A stretch of 64,000 nucleotides of DNA from Pseudoalteromonas citrea (GTDB lineage Bacteria > Pseudomonadota > Gammaproteobacteria > Enterobacterales > Alteromonadaceae). Location: positions 1-64,000 of the forward strand of contig NZ_AHBZ03000014.1 of the NCBI RefSeq assembly GCF_000238375.3, in the 5' to 3' direction. Below are positions 9,814 through 18,956 of the stretch, one piece after another (position 1 is the first letter of the stretch; each line of letters opens with the position of its first letter). Both the position numbers and the translations under genes were made by a program. Under the pieces are notes generated by a model that was not told where the DNA came from, made no database searches, and saw only the letters and a list, made by a program, of their open reading frames with translations.

Positions 9814-10059
9814 TTATTCAATACTGTTCACTGTTATTGTACGTTGAGCGTCTTTAGTTGCTTCTTTAGAAATAACTTCCGCGTGCTTACGCTGCTCTCT
9901 TGTCGAGCATACTTTCTTCGGGATGCTCGATCCTAAGACTCTAATTTGCTCACATTTAAATCCTATCGTATTTCTAGCTTGTTTATCTGCTTCATTATCT
10001 GTCGCACTACAACCAGCTAAAACAACACAAGCAACCAGCATACTAAGTATTTCTTTCAT
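9814..10059 (-). CDS. Small lipoprotein
   Basis: An 81-residue product starting at the ATG at 10059-10057, which has a good ribosome site (GAGGGAAAT) directly before it. A longer reading with five extra residues has no comparable site. It has a signal peptide ending in the lipobox VLAGC, then a short, charged, hydrophilic mature part with two further cysteines. No family was recognised and there is no operon partner. The function is unknown. Confidence 0.65.
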   Translation of the reverse strand: MKEILSMLVACVVLAGCSATDNEADKQARNTIGFKCEQIRVLGSSIPKKVCSTREQRKHAEVISKEATKDAQRTITVNSIE

Positions 10060-10411
10060 ATTTCCCTCTTCCATTATGCTTTTTAATTATTATCTGTATT
10101 TATAGCGAAGTTAATACTTCGCATAAAAATAGGAGTATTAAAACTAGCCTTAAAAGAAATATAAATCAACAAAAATAAAAAGGAAATTTAATTTTAACAA
10201 AAAAACCACATTATAACCTTTCAGCCTAGAATTTATAGCCATTAAGAAACGAGGCATTAAATACCAATAACGCATATAGCTTTATTATTTAAGTTAGCCT
10301 GTCCAAAAAAGAAAAAACAACAAACCAAGCGCGCCAAAGCTGAAACAAAAATAAAACAAATTATACATTATATTAATAGTTACACCCTATTTTACTACTT
10401 TATCGGTGTAA

Positions 10412-10669
10412 CCCCTGACTGAATATAATAATCCTTTATTATCAAAACCACTCTATCGTCAAGCCGCCAACTATTTTTACTTACGTGATTGCCATCATGT
10501 ATCAGAGTCACAAAGAATTGTGTTCCGTGCTTCAAAAAACAAAACCAAACTCCTTAGTAAGATTAAAAACAAGCGTAGACGCGGCAGTAAAGGTGTGAAA
10601 ACCAAAAAACAAGGTTTATCAGATAAAAGCCTGAAACAAGGCACAAAAAGGAAGATTATGTCTATTTAA
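10412..10669 (+). pseudogene. Start-less basic reading frame, possible gene fragment
   Basis: An 86-codon open frame lies between stops at 10409-10411 and 10667-10669 with no usable start codon near its beginning. Its first part reads like folded protein (AANYFYLRDCHHVSESQRIV). Its second part is a Lys/Arg-rich tail such as KIKNKRRRGSKGVKTKK. It could be the 3' remnant of a decayed gene or a chance frame. No family was recognised. Confidence 0.3.
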
Positions 10670-10732
10670 AATTTTAGAAACAGCCCGCTTTATTCTAAAT
10701 TACCCAATATTAAGACTTGTAATCCCCTTCGT

Positions 10733-10773
10733 TTGATATATTGTATACAATATATCAACAACAAGATGTTGAT
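10733..10773. promoter_or_regulatory. 26-bp perfect palindrome plus second inverted repeat, likely operator
   Basis: Bases 10733-10758 form a perfect palindrome centred on TTGTATACAA. An overlapping inverted repeat, ATCAACA-6 nt-TGTTGAT, spans 10754-10773. They lie about 100-140 nt before the TonB receptor start. The core resembles operators of GntR-family (FadR/UxuR subfamily) repressors, so substrate-responsive control of the receptor is inferred. Confidence 0.55.
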
Positions 10774-10872
10774 AGTGACTGTTTCGAAAATAAAAACAGT
10801 GGTTCTTGTTTACATGCTGAGAAAGCGTATGAAAAATATAACAATAATTAGTGATACTAAGGGGTATACACA

Positions 10873-13683
10873 ATGAACAATCAATGGGCAACTAATACAA
10901 AGCTAAATAAAAGTTTACTTGCACTTGCTGTTTCAACTGCAAGTCTTGGGGCTACTGCACAGGCGAATGATTCGGTTGACGTCGATACACCAGAACGAAT
11001 AATGGTAACAGGCTCTCGCATAAAACGAATTAACATCGAAGCGCCCTCTCCCACTGTCGTGATCTCTGCTGAAGACATAAAATTAACCGGCGCACAAAAT
11101 GTTAACGATATCCTCACGGGTATGCCGCAGTTTTCCGATGGGTTTGATTCGGCATCGGGTAATTACTCTTTTGGTAACTCTGGTCTCAATATTCTTGATT
11201 TACGTAATATGGGTGAAGAACGCACACTGGTTTTAGTCAATGGCAAGCGCCCGCCGTCTGTTTCTACCGATTATCAAGGCTTGTTTGCAGACGTAGGGAC
11301 CATTCCCGCTTCGCTAATTGAGCGTGTTGAAGTTATGACTGGCGGCGCTTCAGCGATTTATGGCTCAGATGCCATTGCTGGAGTAGTGAACTTTATTCTG
11401 CAAAAAGACTTTGAAGGCACCAAAGCAAACGCGCACGTATCAGGTACACAAGACGGTGGGCACAGTACACGTAGCCTATCGTTTACTCATGGATTCAATT
11501 TTAATGACGATAATGGCAATTTTACTGTTGCATTTGATTACCTATCAGAGTCAGCGCTCACACAAAATGACCGAGAGAAAGCCTATAACTATCAACGCTC
11601 TGTTACCAACCCAAACAGAGGTGAAGGACAACCCGACAAAATTTGGGTCAAAAATGTTTCCCCGATCCCTTGGGGCGTCCCTGCAACTATTTTCTCTGTC
11701 TACAATAATACCGATGACGGTTACGACTGGTACGATTTTGATGAAGCAAGTCAAGGTGTTGCACTGCGAGCTCGCTACAAAGATATGTACGACGGCTGGT
11801 TGGTCGACGCAGCGCAAGGCTACGAAGGCACTCGCTGGGGTAACATAGAAGACCCATTTGAACGAATTAATTTGTTTTCTTCTATTACTCATCAATTTGA
11901 CAGCTTTGATATGGCGTTTGACGTAACGCTTGCCAGAACAGAATCTAATAACGTCATTGATCCGCCTTTTGCCCGAGCTTGGATGCAAGTGGCCGACGTT
12001 AAAGCCGCTTTTGATACACCAGCATCCATCACAGACAACTTCCAAGACGAGGACTGGATTGGTTTTCACCATACGTTTTATGAAGTCGGAGGCAGAAAAC
12101 ATAAAAACGTACGTGAATTTTTCAGCTCTTCGTTAACGTTTTCTGGGGTTTACAACGACGATTGGTTTTGGGATGTAAATTTTTCATCGGGTAAATCAAT
12201 GAATGACCTGGAGAATAACACCTCTCTAAGAGTAGACAGGTTAAATAGCCAAATGCAAGTGACTGGTGCTTGCGTAGAGGCCGGAAACTGCCCTACGTTC
12301 TCCCCCTTTGAGCGCCAGTCTCAAGCCCTGACCGACTACATCATTGATTCATTTATTGCTACGACAGATTCAGTCAATCATGCTTTTAGTGCCAACCTTT
12401 CTGGCGATTTATATGAACTGCCCACAGGCACAATGCAAATGAGTAGCGGGATGGAAGTCAGATACGAAGGCATTCATTTTGACCCATCTGAGCTGTGGTC
12501 TTCTGGTAATTTGTCATCCAAAAAACTACCACTGGATGTGAGCCGTAATATTAAAGAGGCTTATGTAGAATTATTGATGCCGGTGCTCAGTGATATACCC
12601 TTTGCTGAACTTGTTGAAGTAGAAGCCGCATATCGTGTTGCCGATTACTCCACCAATGAAAGTCGCTTTGAAAGTACCAAACTCGCCCTGAACTGGTCGT
12701 TTAATGAGGAAGTGCGTTTACGCTCTATATTTTCACAGGCGGTGCGTGCGCCACAACTTTACGAGCTATATGCAGGTGAAAGTATTGGCTACAGCACTAT
12801 CAACGACCCATGTGATGAAGCAAACATTAATGGTGGCCCAGCCGACGGTCGTCGCAAAGCAAACTGTGCTTTATATGGTATTCCCGCAGGTTGGAACTCA
12901 AATATAAAAACCACACGAGGCCAAGTTCGTAATTCCGGTAACGCCCAACTAAAACAAGAAAAAGCCAATACGCTAACGGTGGGCTTGGTTTACACACCCA
13001 CTGAATTACTTGAAGGGCTAACACTTTCGGTAGATTACTTTGATATTAAATTAAAAGACAAAATATCAGAGTTTGGAGGCCAAGATGTTATGCAAAATTG
13101 TGTAGACCTCGCACCAAACTCAATCAACAACATGTTTTGCGACCTAGTTACCCGCAAAGACAATGGCGACGTTGACTATGTGAGGCCGCTTAGCTTAAAT
13201 TTTGACGAAGGACGCGTACGGGGTACCGATTTTGAGCTTTACTACACATGGGACGCACTGTCTTTTGACTTCAAAGCCAGCAGATTATATGAAGACTCTA
13301 CCACCACACAAGACTTGGCGGAAGGTACATCAGAAACTAACAATGAAGCAGGCCAGTTAGGTCGCCCTAAATGGGCGTCTAACTTAGTGACTAAGTATGC
13401 TCATGGTGACTTAACGTTGAGCTGGACGTTTAAGTTCAAAACAGCAGGGCGATATGATGATGATGCCTCGGAAAACTATCGTGATAATGACACACCAGGA
13501 CACTCTCAAATACATAATATTCGCGCTGACTACCAAGTAACTGATACTGCCACGGTTTACGTCGGCGTCAACAACATCACAGATAACAATGGTGGCGATC
13601 ATTGGACCACTTCACGTGGTGGATATAACGGTTGGGCTATATTAGGCCGTTCTGGATATATGGGTGTTAACTTAAACTTTTAA
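10873..13683 (+). CDS. TonB-dependent outer-membrane receptor
   Basis: A 936-residue protein with a signal peptide ending near AQA-ND. A TonB box-like region and the conserved PERIMVTGSRIKR stretch follow. The plug domain (about 40-170) contains ERTLVLVNGKRP and GGASAIYGSDAIAGVVNFIL, and a long beta-barrel ends in an aromatic strand (GYMGVNLNF). It belongs to the large-receptor group common in Alteromonadales and Xanthomonadales, which import oligosaccharides or peptides; the substrate cannot be read from sequence. The promoter region has a large palindrome, suggesting repressor control. It is the only gene of its transcript, closed by a strong hairpin terminator shared with the convergent HAF-repeat gene. 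Confidence 0.92.
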   Translation: MNNQWATNTKLNKSLLALAVSTASLGATAQANDSVDVDTPERIMVTGSRIKRINIEAPSPTVVISAEDIKLTGAQNVNDILTGMPQFSDGFDSASGNYSFGNSGLNILDLRNMGEERTLVLVNGKRPPSVSTDYQGLFADVGTIPASLIERVEVMTGGASAIYGSDAIAGVVNFILQKDFEGTKANAHVSGTQDGGHSTRSLSFTHGFNFNDDNGNFTVAFDYLSESALTQNDREKAYNYQRSVTNPNRGEGQPDKIWVKNVSPIPWGVPATIFSVYNNTDDGYDWYDFDEASQGVALRARYKDMYDGWLVDAAQGYEGTRWGNIEDPFERINLFSSITHQFDSFDMAFDVTLARTESNNVIDPPFARAWMQVADVKAAFDTPASITDNFQDEDWIGFHHTFYEVGGRKHKNVREFFSSSLTFSGVYNDDWFWDVNFSSGKSMNDLENNTSLRVDRLNSQMQVTGACVEAGNCPTFSPFERQSQALTDYIIDSFIATTDSVNHAFSANLSGDLYELPTGTMQMSSGMEVRYEGIHFDPSELWSSGNLSSKKLPLDVSRNIKEAYVELLMPVLSDIPFAELVEVEAAYRVADYSTNESRFESTKLALNWSFNEEVRLRSIFSQAVRAPQLYELYAGESIGYSTINDPCDEANINGGPADGRRKANCALYGIPAGWNSNIKTTRGQVRNSGNAQLKQEKANTLTVGLVYTPTELLEGLTLSVDYFDIKLKDKISEFGGQDVMQNCVDLAPNSINNMFCDLVTRKDNGDVDYVRPLSLNFDEGRVRGTDFELYYTWDALSFDFKASRLYEDSTTTQDLAEGTSETNNEAGQLGRPKWASNLVTKYAHGDLTLSWTFKFKTAGRYDDDASENYRDNDTPGHSQIHNIRADYQVTDTATVYVGVNNITDNNGGDHWTTSRGGYNGWAILGRSGYMGVNLNF

Positions 13684-13725
13684 AAAATGTACCAGCTTTA
13701 ATACTCAATCTCAGTTTTACTGAAT

Positions 13726-13762
13726 AAAACACCTTCATGTATTTCTCATATGAAGGTGTTTT
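13726..13762. terminator. Bidirectional hairpin terminator
   Basis: Perfect 13-bp arms (AAAACACCTTCAT / ATGAAGGTGTTTT) enclose an 11-nt loop between two convergent genes. The A and T ends let it act in both directions. Confidence 0.85.
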
Positions 13763-13809
13763 CGTTGTTGGCGGTTACAAACATGAACGTCGCTTTTTAT
13801 CGCGGCGAC

Positions 13810-14922
13810 TTATTGCTGCTTAAGTACAAAAGCGCGCGTGTTATTATTTAAATCACGGTATGAGCCAACAATATCACCTTGCTCATTTATACCCATGGCT
13901 TCAACTAGCGTACCCGGTACATTGGTGATGGTGTTTAAATCCAACAGCTCGCCTTTGTAATACACAATTGCCAACGAACCTCTGTCAGGGTTTTCTGACT
14001 TGCCTACGGCTGTGCCTTGGCGATTAATATCATGAAATGCTGACAGCTCTCGGATATCTTTACCAATGCCACCAACCACATGCGCTGTTAACTCTCCCGT
14101 AATTGATGGGTACCAAATTGTAGCCTCAGAAGGTCTAAATGCTTTAGGCGAGAGAGCGCCAGCTACCATACCGTAATCGTTAATTTCGTTGGCTTCGCTC
14201 CAAATAGAGTCTGATTTTAATAATAACGACACCCCTTCATTTGTTTGAATAAAGGCTCGGTTCGGCTTGTAAGAATAGCGTTCGTATTCCATGCCAACCA
14301 CATCTCCTAAATTATTCGTTGCAGAACCACGTCGAAAAAATGCTTTGTGCTCATGCCTTATCGCCGCATCACTGTGTGTATTTGACCACTCAACCATCAC
14401 GTCTTTGTCGTCGTTGTTTTCCATCCAACCGACAATATAGCCATGGTCATTTATATCGAACGCTTGACTAGATGCAGACTCTTTACTTGAGTTAAAAGAT
14501 AATGGTACAACTTGATCTTGTTCAACAAAAATGCCTTGAGAACCTAAATAGCGCATACCGTTAACATTGCGAATAAAGTACTCATTACCAACGATATCAC
14601 CGTGCTTGTTAATCGCTATGGCAGTACTTTCTACTGAATTAGGATGAGAAGAACCTAAATCAATCATTGCGCCTGCTTGATAAACAAACGCAAACCGGCA
14701 CTCTACTTGGGTACCTGATGGCGACTCACAGTCTTTTTGTTTGCTGCGCGTTGACCAACCTACCACCTGTCCAGCGTTGTTGATGTCAAATGCAGCAGTT
14801 TCAGGCCCGCCTAAAGACCCTATATCTTCAAAGGTATAAGACAATTCACTGGCTTGACCCAAACACGCTGTTAAAACTGACATAGATAATACTGAACGAA
14901 CCATTGTTTTAATGTAATTCAC
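13810..14922 (-). CDS. HAF-repeat secreted protein
   Basis: A 370-residue exported protein. After a signal sequence (VLSMSVLTACLGQASE, which could also be read as a lipobox, LTAC) it carries about seven repeats of the form 'DINxxGxVVGxS'. Examples are INNAGQVVGWS, INKHGDIVGNE, INDHGYIVGWM, INDYGMVAGAL and INEQGDIVGSY. This spacing is typical of HAF-repeat/DUF3466-like extracellular proteins, probably a beta-propeller. No enzymatic motif was seen and the function is unknown. It converges on the TonB receptor and shares its terminator. Confidence 0.75.
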   Translation of the reverse strand: MNYIKTMVRSVLSMSVLTACLGQASELSYTFEDIGSLGGPETAAFDINNAGQVVGWSTRSKQKDCESPSGTQVECRFAFVYQAGAMIDLGSSHPNSVESTAIAINKHGDIVGNEYFIRNVNGMRYLGSQGIFVEQDQVVPLSFNSSKESASSQAFDINDHGYIVGWMENNDDKDVMVEWSNTHSDAAIRHEHKAFFRRGSATNNLGDVVGMEYERYSYKPNRAFIQTNEGVSLLLKSDSIWSEANEINDYGMVAGALSPKAFRPSEATIWYPSITGELTAHVVGGIGKDIRELSAFHDINRQGTAVGKSENPDRGSLAIVYYKGELLDLNTITNVPGTLVEAMGINEQGDIVGSYRDLNNNTRAFVLKQQ

Positions 14923-15643
14923 AACATAACTCCTTTAAGCATACATTAATAAAATTACTGACACTTTGCTGTACCAGTAAGGCGCACCTTACAGGGTGGA
15001 TTAGAAAACACAACAAATGCAATACATTTGTATTAATACGTTTGTACTAACTGTGGTACGCGGTGTAATTATATGGTTCCAGTCGTTTGAGCTGTGATTT
15101 CTGGCCATATTTATTAATAGTTATCAGCGTGATGTACTATAAAAGGTTTATACTTTTTCGCACTAACAACCTGTCTGTTTTTTATACAAAACAAGCAATT
15201 ACACACAAGGTACTGATCTAATGCGCATACAGATGTAGCATAAAAACGTACTAAATTTTAGAAAGGCTATAAACATCAACTGCAAGCACTGAATATGGCT
15301 ATTAGCTCAAAAATAAATAAGTTTGCCCAGTAGATAAAAAAGGGTTGCCAATGTCATCATGTTGCTGAAATTATCACACTGCCGACTACAAAGTGGTTTT
15401 AAACGCCGATATGGATTGTGCTACGTCGCATTGCCGACCTTTACCAGGCTTACTGTTTTCATTACCTCATCAAATGCAGCGTCAACCTCCATTCTTATCC
15501 ACGCCTAAAAACCACCAATAGTTCCTTTATTGAGCCCAATGGCAGCTTTTATGCGATAAAACAAGCGAACAACAATACGATATAACGTATCATTCATTGT
15601 CATACTTACACAAAAAATAACTCATTATTAGAAGAGGTTTACA
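14923..15643. other. Intergenic region, nothing recognised
   Basis: 720 nt of divergent spacer. The part from about 15340 to 15600 is less AT-rich and may include decayed coding sequence, but neither strand gives a recognisable frame. The peptidase ribosome site (AGAAGAGG) is at its right end. Confidence 0.5.
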
Positions 15644-17821
15644 GTGCTAATAAAAACACGTTTAGCTTTGGCAATATCTGCCGGATTACTATTGGCCGGC
15701 TGTTCAAAGCAACCAGAACAAACACAAAGCAACAAAGTGCCAGCAGTAGAAACAGCAACCGTACAAAACCCTTTCTTTCAGCAATGGAATACCCCTTTTG
15801 GCGCTCCACCATTTGACCAAATTGAAACGAAACATTTTTTACCTGCTTTCGAAAAGGCCATCGCTGAACACAAAAAAGAAATTGCCGCTATCGTTAATAA
15901 CGAGCAACCAGCCGATTTCGACAACACAATTGCATCAATGGAATTATCCGGCGCATTGCTTTCTCGTGTATCAGGTGTATTTTTCAACCTAACGGGCACT
16001 GAATCCAGTGACGAGATGCAAGCCCTACAGCGTAAAGTTTCATCGATGTTAACTCGCCACAGTAATGAAATTAGTATGAATGAAAATTTATACAAGCGTG
16101 TTTCAACTGTGTTTAACAATCGCAACTCAGCCGATTTAAACTCAGAACAAATACGCGCGGCTGAACTAAACGCAGAGCAAATCCGTTTAGTAGAGCGTAT
16201 TAACCGTAATTTTGTGCACGCAGGTGCCAACTTAACGCCAGAACAGCGCACAGAGCTTGCAAAGATCAACGAACGTATATCGGCACTAACCACTGAATTT
16301 GGTCAAAATGCATTAAATGATTCTAGTGCCTTTAAATTAGTTCTTGAAGAGTCTGACTTAGCCGGTTTATCAGCAGCGCAACGAAATGCGGCCGCAGCAG
16401 CTGCAAAAGCAAACGATTTACCTGGTAAATATGTGATCACGCTAAATCGCGCAAGTGTTCAACCATTCTTACAATTCTCTGAACGCCGAGATCTGCGAGA
16501 ACAAGCCTTTAATGGTTGGTCAAAGCGGGGTGACAACGACAATGAATTTGACAACAAAACCATTATCGTTGAAATGGTAAAACTACGAGCTAAACGCGCA
16601 CAGTTGTTAGGTTACAAACATCACTCTGAATACGTATTATCAAACGCCATGGCAGGCAAACCAGAAACCGCAATGGACTTGCTACTTAAAGTGTGGGAGC
16701 CTGCCATTGTAAAAGCAGAGCAAGAACGTGAGTGGATAAAAGAAATAATGGCCAAAGAAGGTGCTACGCACAAGCTTGAGCCATGGGACTGGCGCTTCTA
16801 TGCTGAAAAAGTTCGTAAAGAGAAGTTTAATTTAGATCAAGGTGAAATCGCCGAGTATTTTGAGCTTGAGAATATGCTTGAAGCTAAATTTTATGTCGCT
16901 AACCGCCTATTTGGTCTTACCTTTGAAGAACGCAATGATATACCTGTTTACAACTCCATAGTGAGAGTATGGGAAGTCAAAGATAGCGCGGGTAAATCAG
17001 TCGGCTTATTTTATGGTGATTATTATGCGCGCTCTACTAAGCAATCCGGTGCCTGGATGAGTTCAATTCGAGAACAGCAAAAACTAGCCGGTGACGTAAA
17101 GCCAATTATCGTTAACAACATGAACCTAAACAAGCCAGCTGAGGGTGAAGCGACATTAATGAGCTATTCAGACGCAGTGACTTTATTCCACGAATTTGGT
17201 CATGGGTTACATGGTTTATTATCAAACGTTACATACCCTACTCTTGCCGGTACCAGTGTTCCACGCGACTGGGTAGAATTTCCAGCTCAGTTATTCGAGC
17301 ACTTTATCGCGCAACCTGAAATGCTGAAAAAGTTTGCACTCCACCATAAAACAAATGAGCCGATGTCTGCTGAGCTCCTAGCACGTATTAAACAAGCTAG
17401 CACGTTTAATCAAGGATTTGCGACCGTTGAGTTTACAGCCTCTGCTTTAGTTGATATGGCCTATCACCAGATGACAGAAGTGAAAGACTTAGATGTGCGT
17501 GAATTTGAGGATCAAGTGTTAAGTGCTTACGGTAAGCCTGAAGAGATCATTATGCGCCACCGAAGTACACATTTTGGACACATTTTTGCAGGCGGATACT
17601 CGTCAGCGTACTACGCTTATATGTGGTCTGAAATATTGGATGCCGATGGTTTTGATGCCTTCATTGAGAAGAAAGACATCTTTGATAAAGAAACTGCCGA
17701 TCGCCTTTATAAGTTTATTTACAGTCGCGGTGATACATTAGACTACTTTGAAGCCTATGAAGGCTTTAGAGGCAGAAAACCAACAACGGATGCGCTACTA
17801 CGCAATAGAGGGCTTGATTAA
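15644..17821 (+). CDS. M3-family peptidyl-dipeptidase (Dcp-like) lipoprotein
   Basis: A 725-residue zinc metallopeptidase of the M3 (thimet oligopeptidase/Dcp) family. The zinc motif HEFGH is at about residues 516-520 within FHEFGHGLHGLLSN. The third ligand Glu is in the WVEFPAQ segment some 28 residues later, and the substrate-binding YSSAYYAYMWSEIL and FRGRKPTTDALL segments are present. Unlike cytoplasmic E. coli Dcp it starts with a lipoprotein signal (LLLAGCSKQ), so it should act at the cell envelope, trimming peptides from their C-termini. The start (GTG at 15644) follows AGAAGAGG and gives a clean signal peptide. A hairpin terminator follows at 17840. Confidence 0.93.
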   Translation: MLIKTRLALAISAGLLLAGCSKQPEQTQSNKVPAVETATVQNPFFQQWNTPFGAPPFDQIETKHFLPAFEKAIAEHKKEIAAIVNNEQPADFDNTIASMELSGALLSRVSGVFFNLTGTESSDEMQALQRKVSSMLTRHSNEISMNENLYKRVSTVFNNRNSADLNSEQIRAAELNAEQIRLVERINRNFVHAGANLTPEQRTELAKINERISALTTEFGQNALNDSSAFKLVLEESDLAGLSAAQRNAAAAAAKANDLPGKYVITLNRASVQPFLQFSERRDLREQAFNGWSKRGDNDNEFDNKTIIVEMVKLRAKRAQLLGYKHHSEYVLSNAMAGKPETAMDLLLKVWEPAIVKAEQEREWIKEIMAKEGATHKLEPWDWRFYAEKVRKEKFNLDQGEIAEYFELENMLEAKFYVANRLFGLTFEERNDIPVYNSIVRVWEVKDSAGKSVGLFYGDYYARSTKQSGAWMSSIREQQKLAGDVKPIIVNNMNLNKPAEGEATLMSYSDAVTLFHEFGHGLHGLLSNVTYPTLAGTSVPRDWVEFPAQLFEHFIAQPEMLKKFALHHKTNEPMSAELLARIKQASTFNQGFATVEFTASALVDMAYHQMTEVKDLDVREFEDQVLSAYGKPEEIIMRHRSTHFGHIFAGGYSSAYYAYMWSEILDADGFDAFIEKKDIFDKETADRLYKFIYSRGDTLDYFEAYEGFRGRKPTTDALLRNRGLD

Positions 17822-17839
17822 TCTAACCGTTTAAATACT

Positions 17840-17870
17840 AAAAGCCAAAGTCATCATACTTCGGCTTTTT
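17840..17870 (+). terminator. Rho-independent terminator of the M3 peptidase gene
   Basis: AAAAGCC...GGCTTTTTT with an inner AAG/CTT pairing, 20 nt after the stop codon. Confidence 0.85.
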
Positions 17871-17949
17871 TATTAACTTTTTAAGATGAAACAAGAGTGG
17901 TTGCCATTTTTTATTTTGAACAAGCTATTTTGATGTTCAACCGTAAAGT

Positions 17950-17969
17950 GCACGGCGTACACGCCGTGC
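17950..17969. repeat. GC-rich perfect hairpin
   Basis: GCACGGCG-taca-CGCCGTGC: 8-bp perfect arms with a 4-nt loop in otherwise AT-rich spacer. No T-run follows, so it looks like a REP/BIME-type palindrome more than a terminator. Confidence 0.5.
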
Positions 17970-18113
17970 TATTAAATGCTAATAAGGCATTGTAGACAGG
18001 TAAATTAGAGCACTCCTGCTCTTATAATTTTAATCACTCACAAAGACTAGATGTATAAAGAGTGGTTAAACTACCCAGTTATGCAATAAAATTGAGCCTG
18101 CTCCACATTATTT

Positions 18114-18344
18114 TTATCGACAGGTACCGCTTTCAATTAAGCGTTTAACCGATGTTTTTTCGCCTGTTAGTTTACCCATTCGACCAAAGCAAGGTCGATA
18201 GTAAGTTCCTACCTGACTACCAGCCGAATCGTAGTAACCATATATTTTATATGTAAAGTAGTCACTCGATGCGTAACTGTGTGCTGCATAAGTCAGTACT
18301 GCAATACCACCGGCTACAATTGTTGCTAACATAGATTTTTTCAT
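18114..18344 (-). CDS. Small secreted protein (DUF6289-like)
   Basis: A 76-residue product with a clear Sec signal peptide (MKKSMLATIVAGGIAVLTYAAHSYA) and a mature part of about 50 residues. The mature part has two cysteines and a tyrosine-rich 'YYDSAGSQVGTYYRPCFG' core. The shape recalls the DUF6289 family of tiny exported proteins. That assignment is tentative and the function is unknown. A ribosome site (GAAGGAAT) precedes the ATG. Confidence 0.6.
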   Translation of the reverse strand: MKKSMLATIVAGGIAVLTYAAHSYASSDYFTYKIYGYYDSAGSQVGTYYRPCFGRMGKLTGEKTSVKRLIESGTCR

Positions 18345-18755
18345 TTTTATATTCCTTCGTTATAGAGTTACCAAGCATCCCTTGGTGTTATAAACGTAGT
18401 AAAGAAATAAAATAAACACAACATTGCCAGTAAGCGTATAATCAACATATTGAATATATGAAGTAAATAAAAGCACTCAGGTATATAGTCAAATCACTTA
18501 AATATTAAGAACTCACACTCATTACTATGGACCACCACTTCATTGTGCTGAGCCACCAAGCTTTGATACCCTGAATAGAAACTTCGTCAATATAAGAAAG
18601 CCTCATCAATATAAACAAAACCTCGTCGCTCTGAATTTATTTCAGAGTCCACTATCGCTATCCCACAAAAACACATATACCCTGACCGACGTCAGGGAGG
18701 CAATACCGATTTCTATACCCTGTATTTGCAAGGGGCCTAAAGCTCAGGAGTCTAA
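18345..18755. other. Intergenic region with REP-like palindromes
   Basis: Two strong palindromes stand out: CTCTGAA-tttat-TTCAGAG at 18629-18647 and CCCTGAC-cgac-GTCAGGG at 18680-18697. They sit in GC-richer text of the kind found in dispersed intergenic repeats of marine gammaproteobacteria. The region leads directly into the left end of the REP-associated transposase element. Confidence 0.5.
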
Positions 18756-18956
18756 AACCGACACCCAACCAAAGATTGAAACTAATAAACAGGCCACCTT
18801 CAATCTGAAGCATCGCTTAGTTAGTAAAATCGAATGGACTACACGCGCTATAAGACCAAAAATAGCGAGAAAATGAACTCATACGTATCTAAAAGGCACA
18901 GCTAACCCGCCAAGCTATTATGTGGTTATATAGAGATTACCTTGATGGTCTAAAAA

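Larger units (their letters stand above)
10060..10872. other. Long intergenic region upstream of a TonB receptor
   Basis: About 810 nt without a convincing intact gene. It holds a start-less basic reading frame (10412-10669) and a large palindrome with a second inverted repeat (10733-10773), both listed separately. The last 20 nt include the AAGGGG ribosome site of the TonB receptor. Confidence 0.6.
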
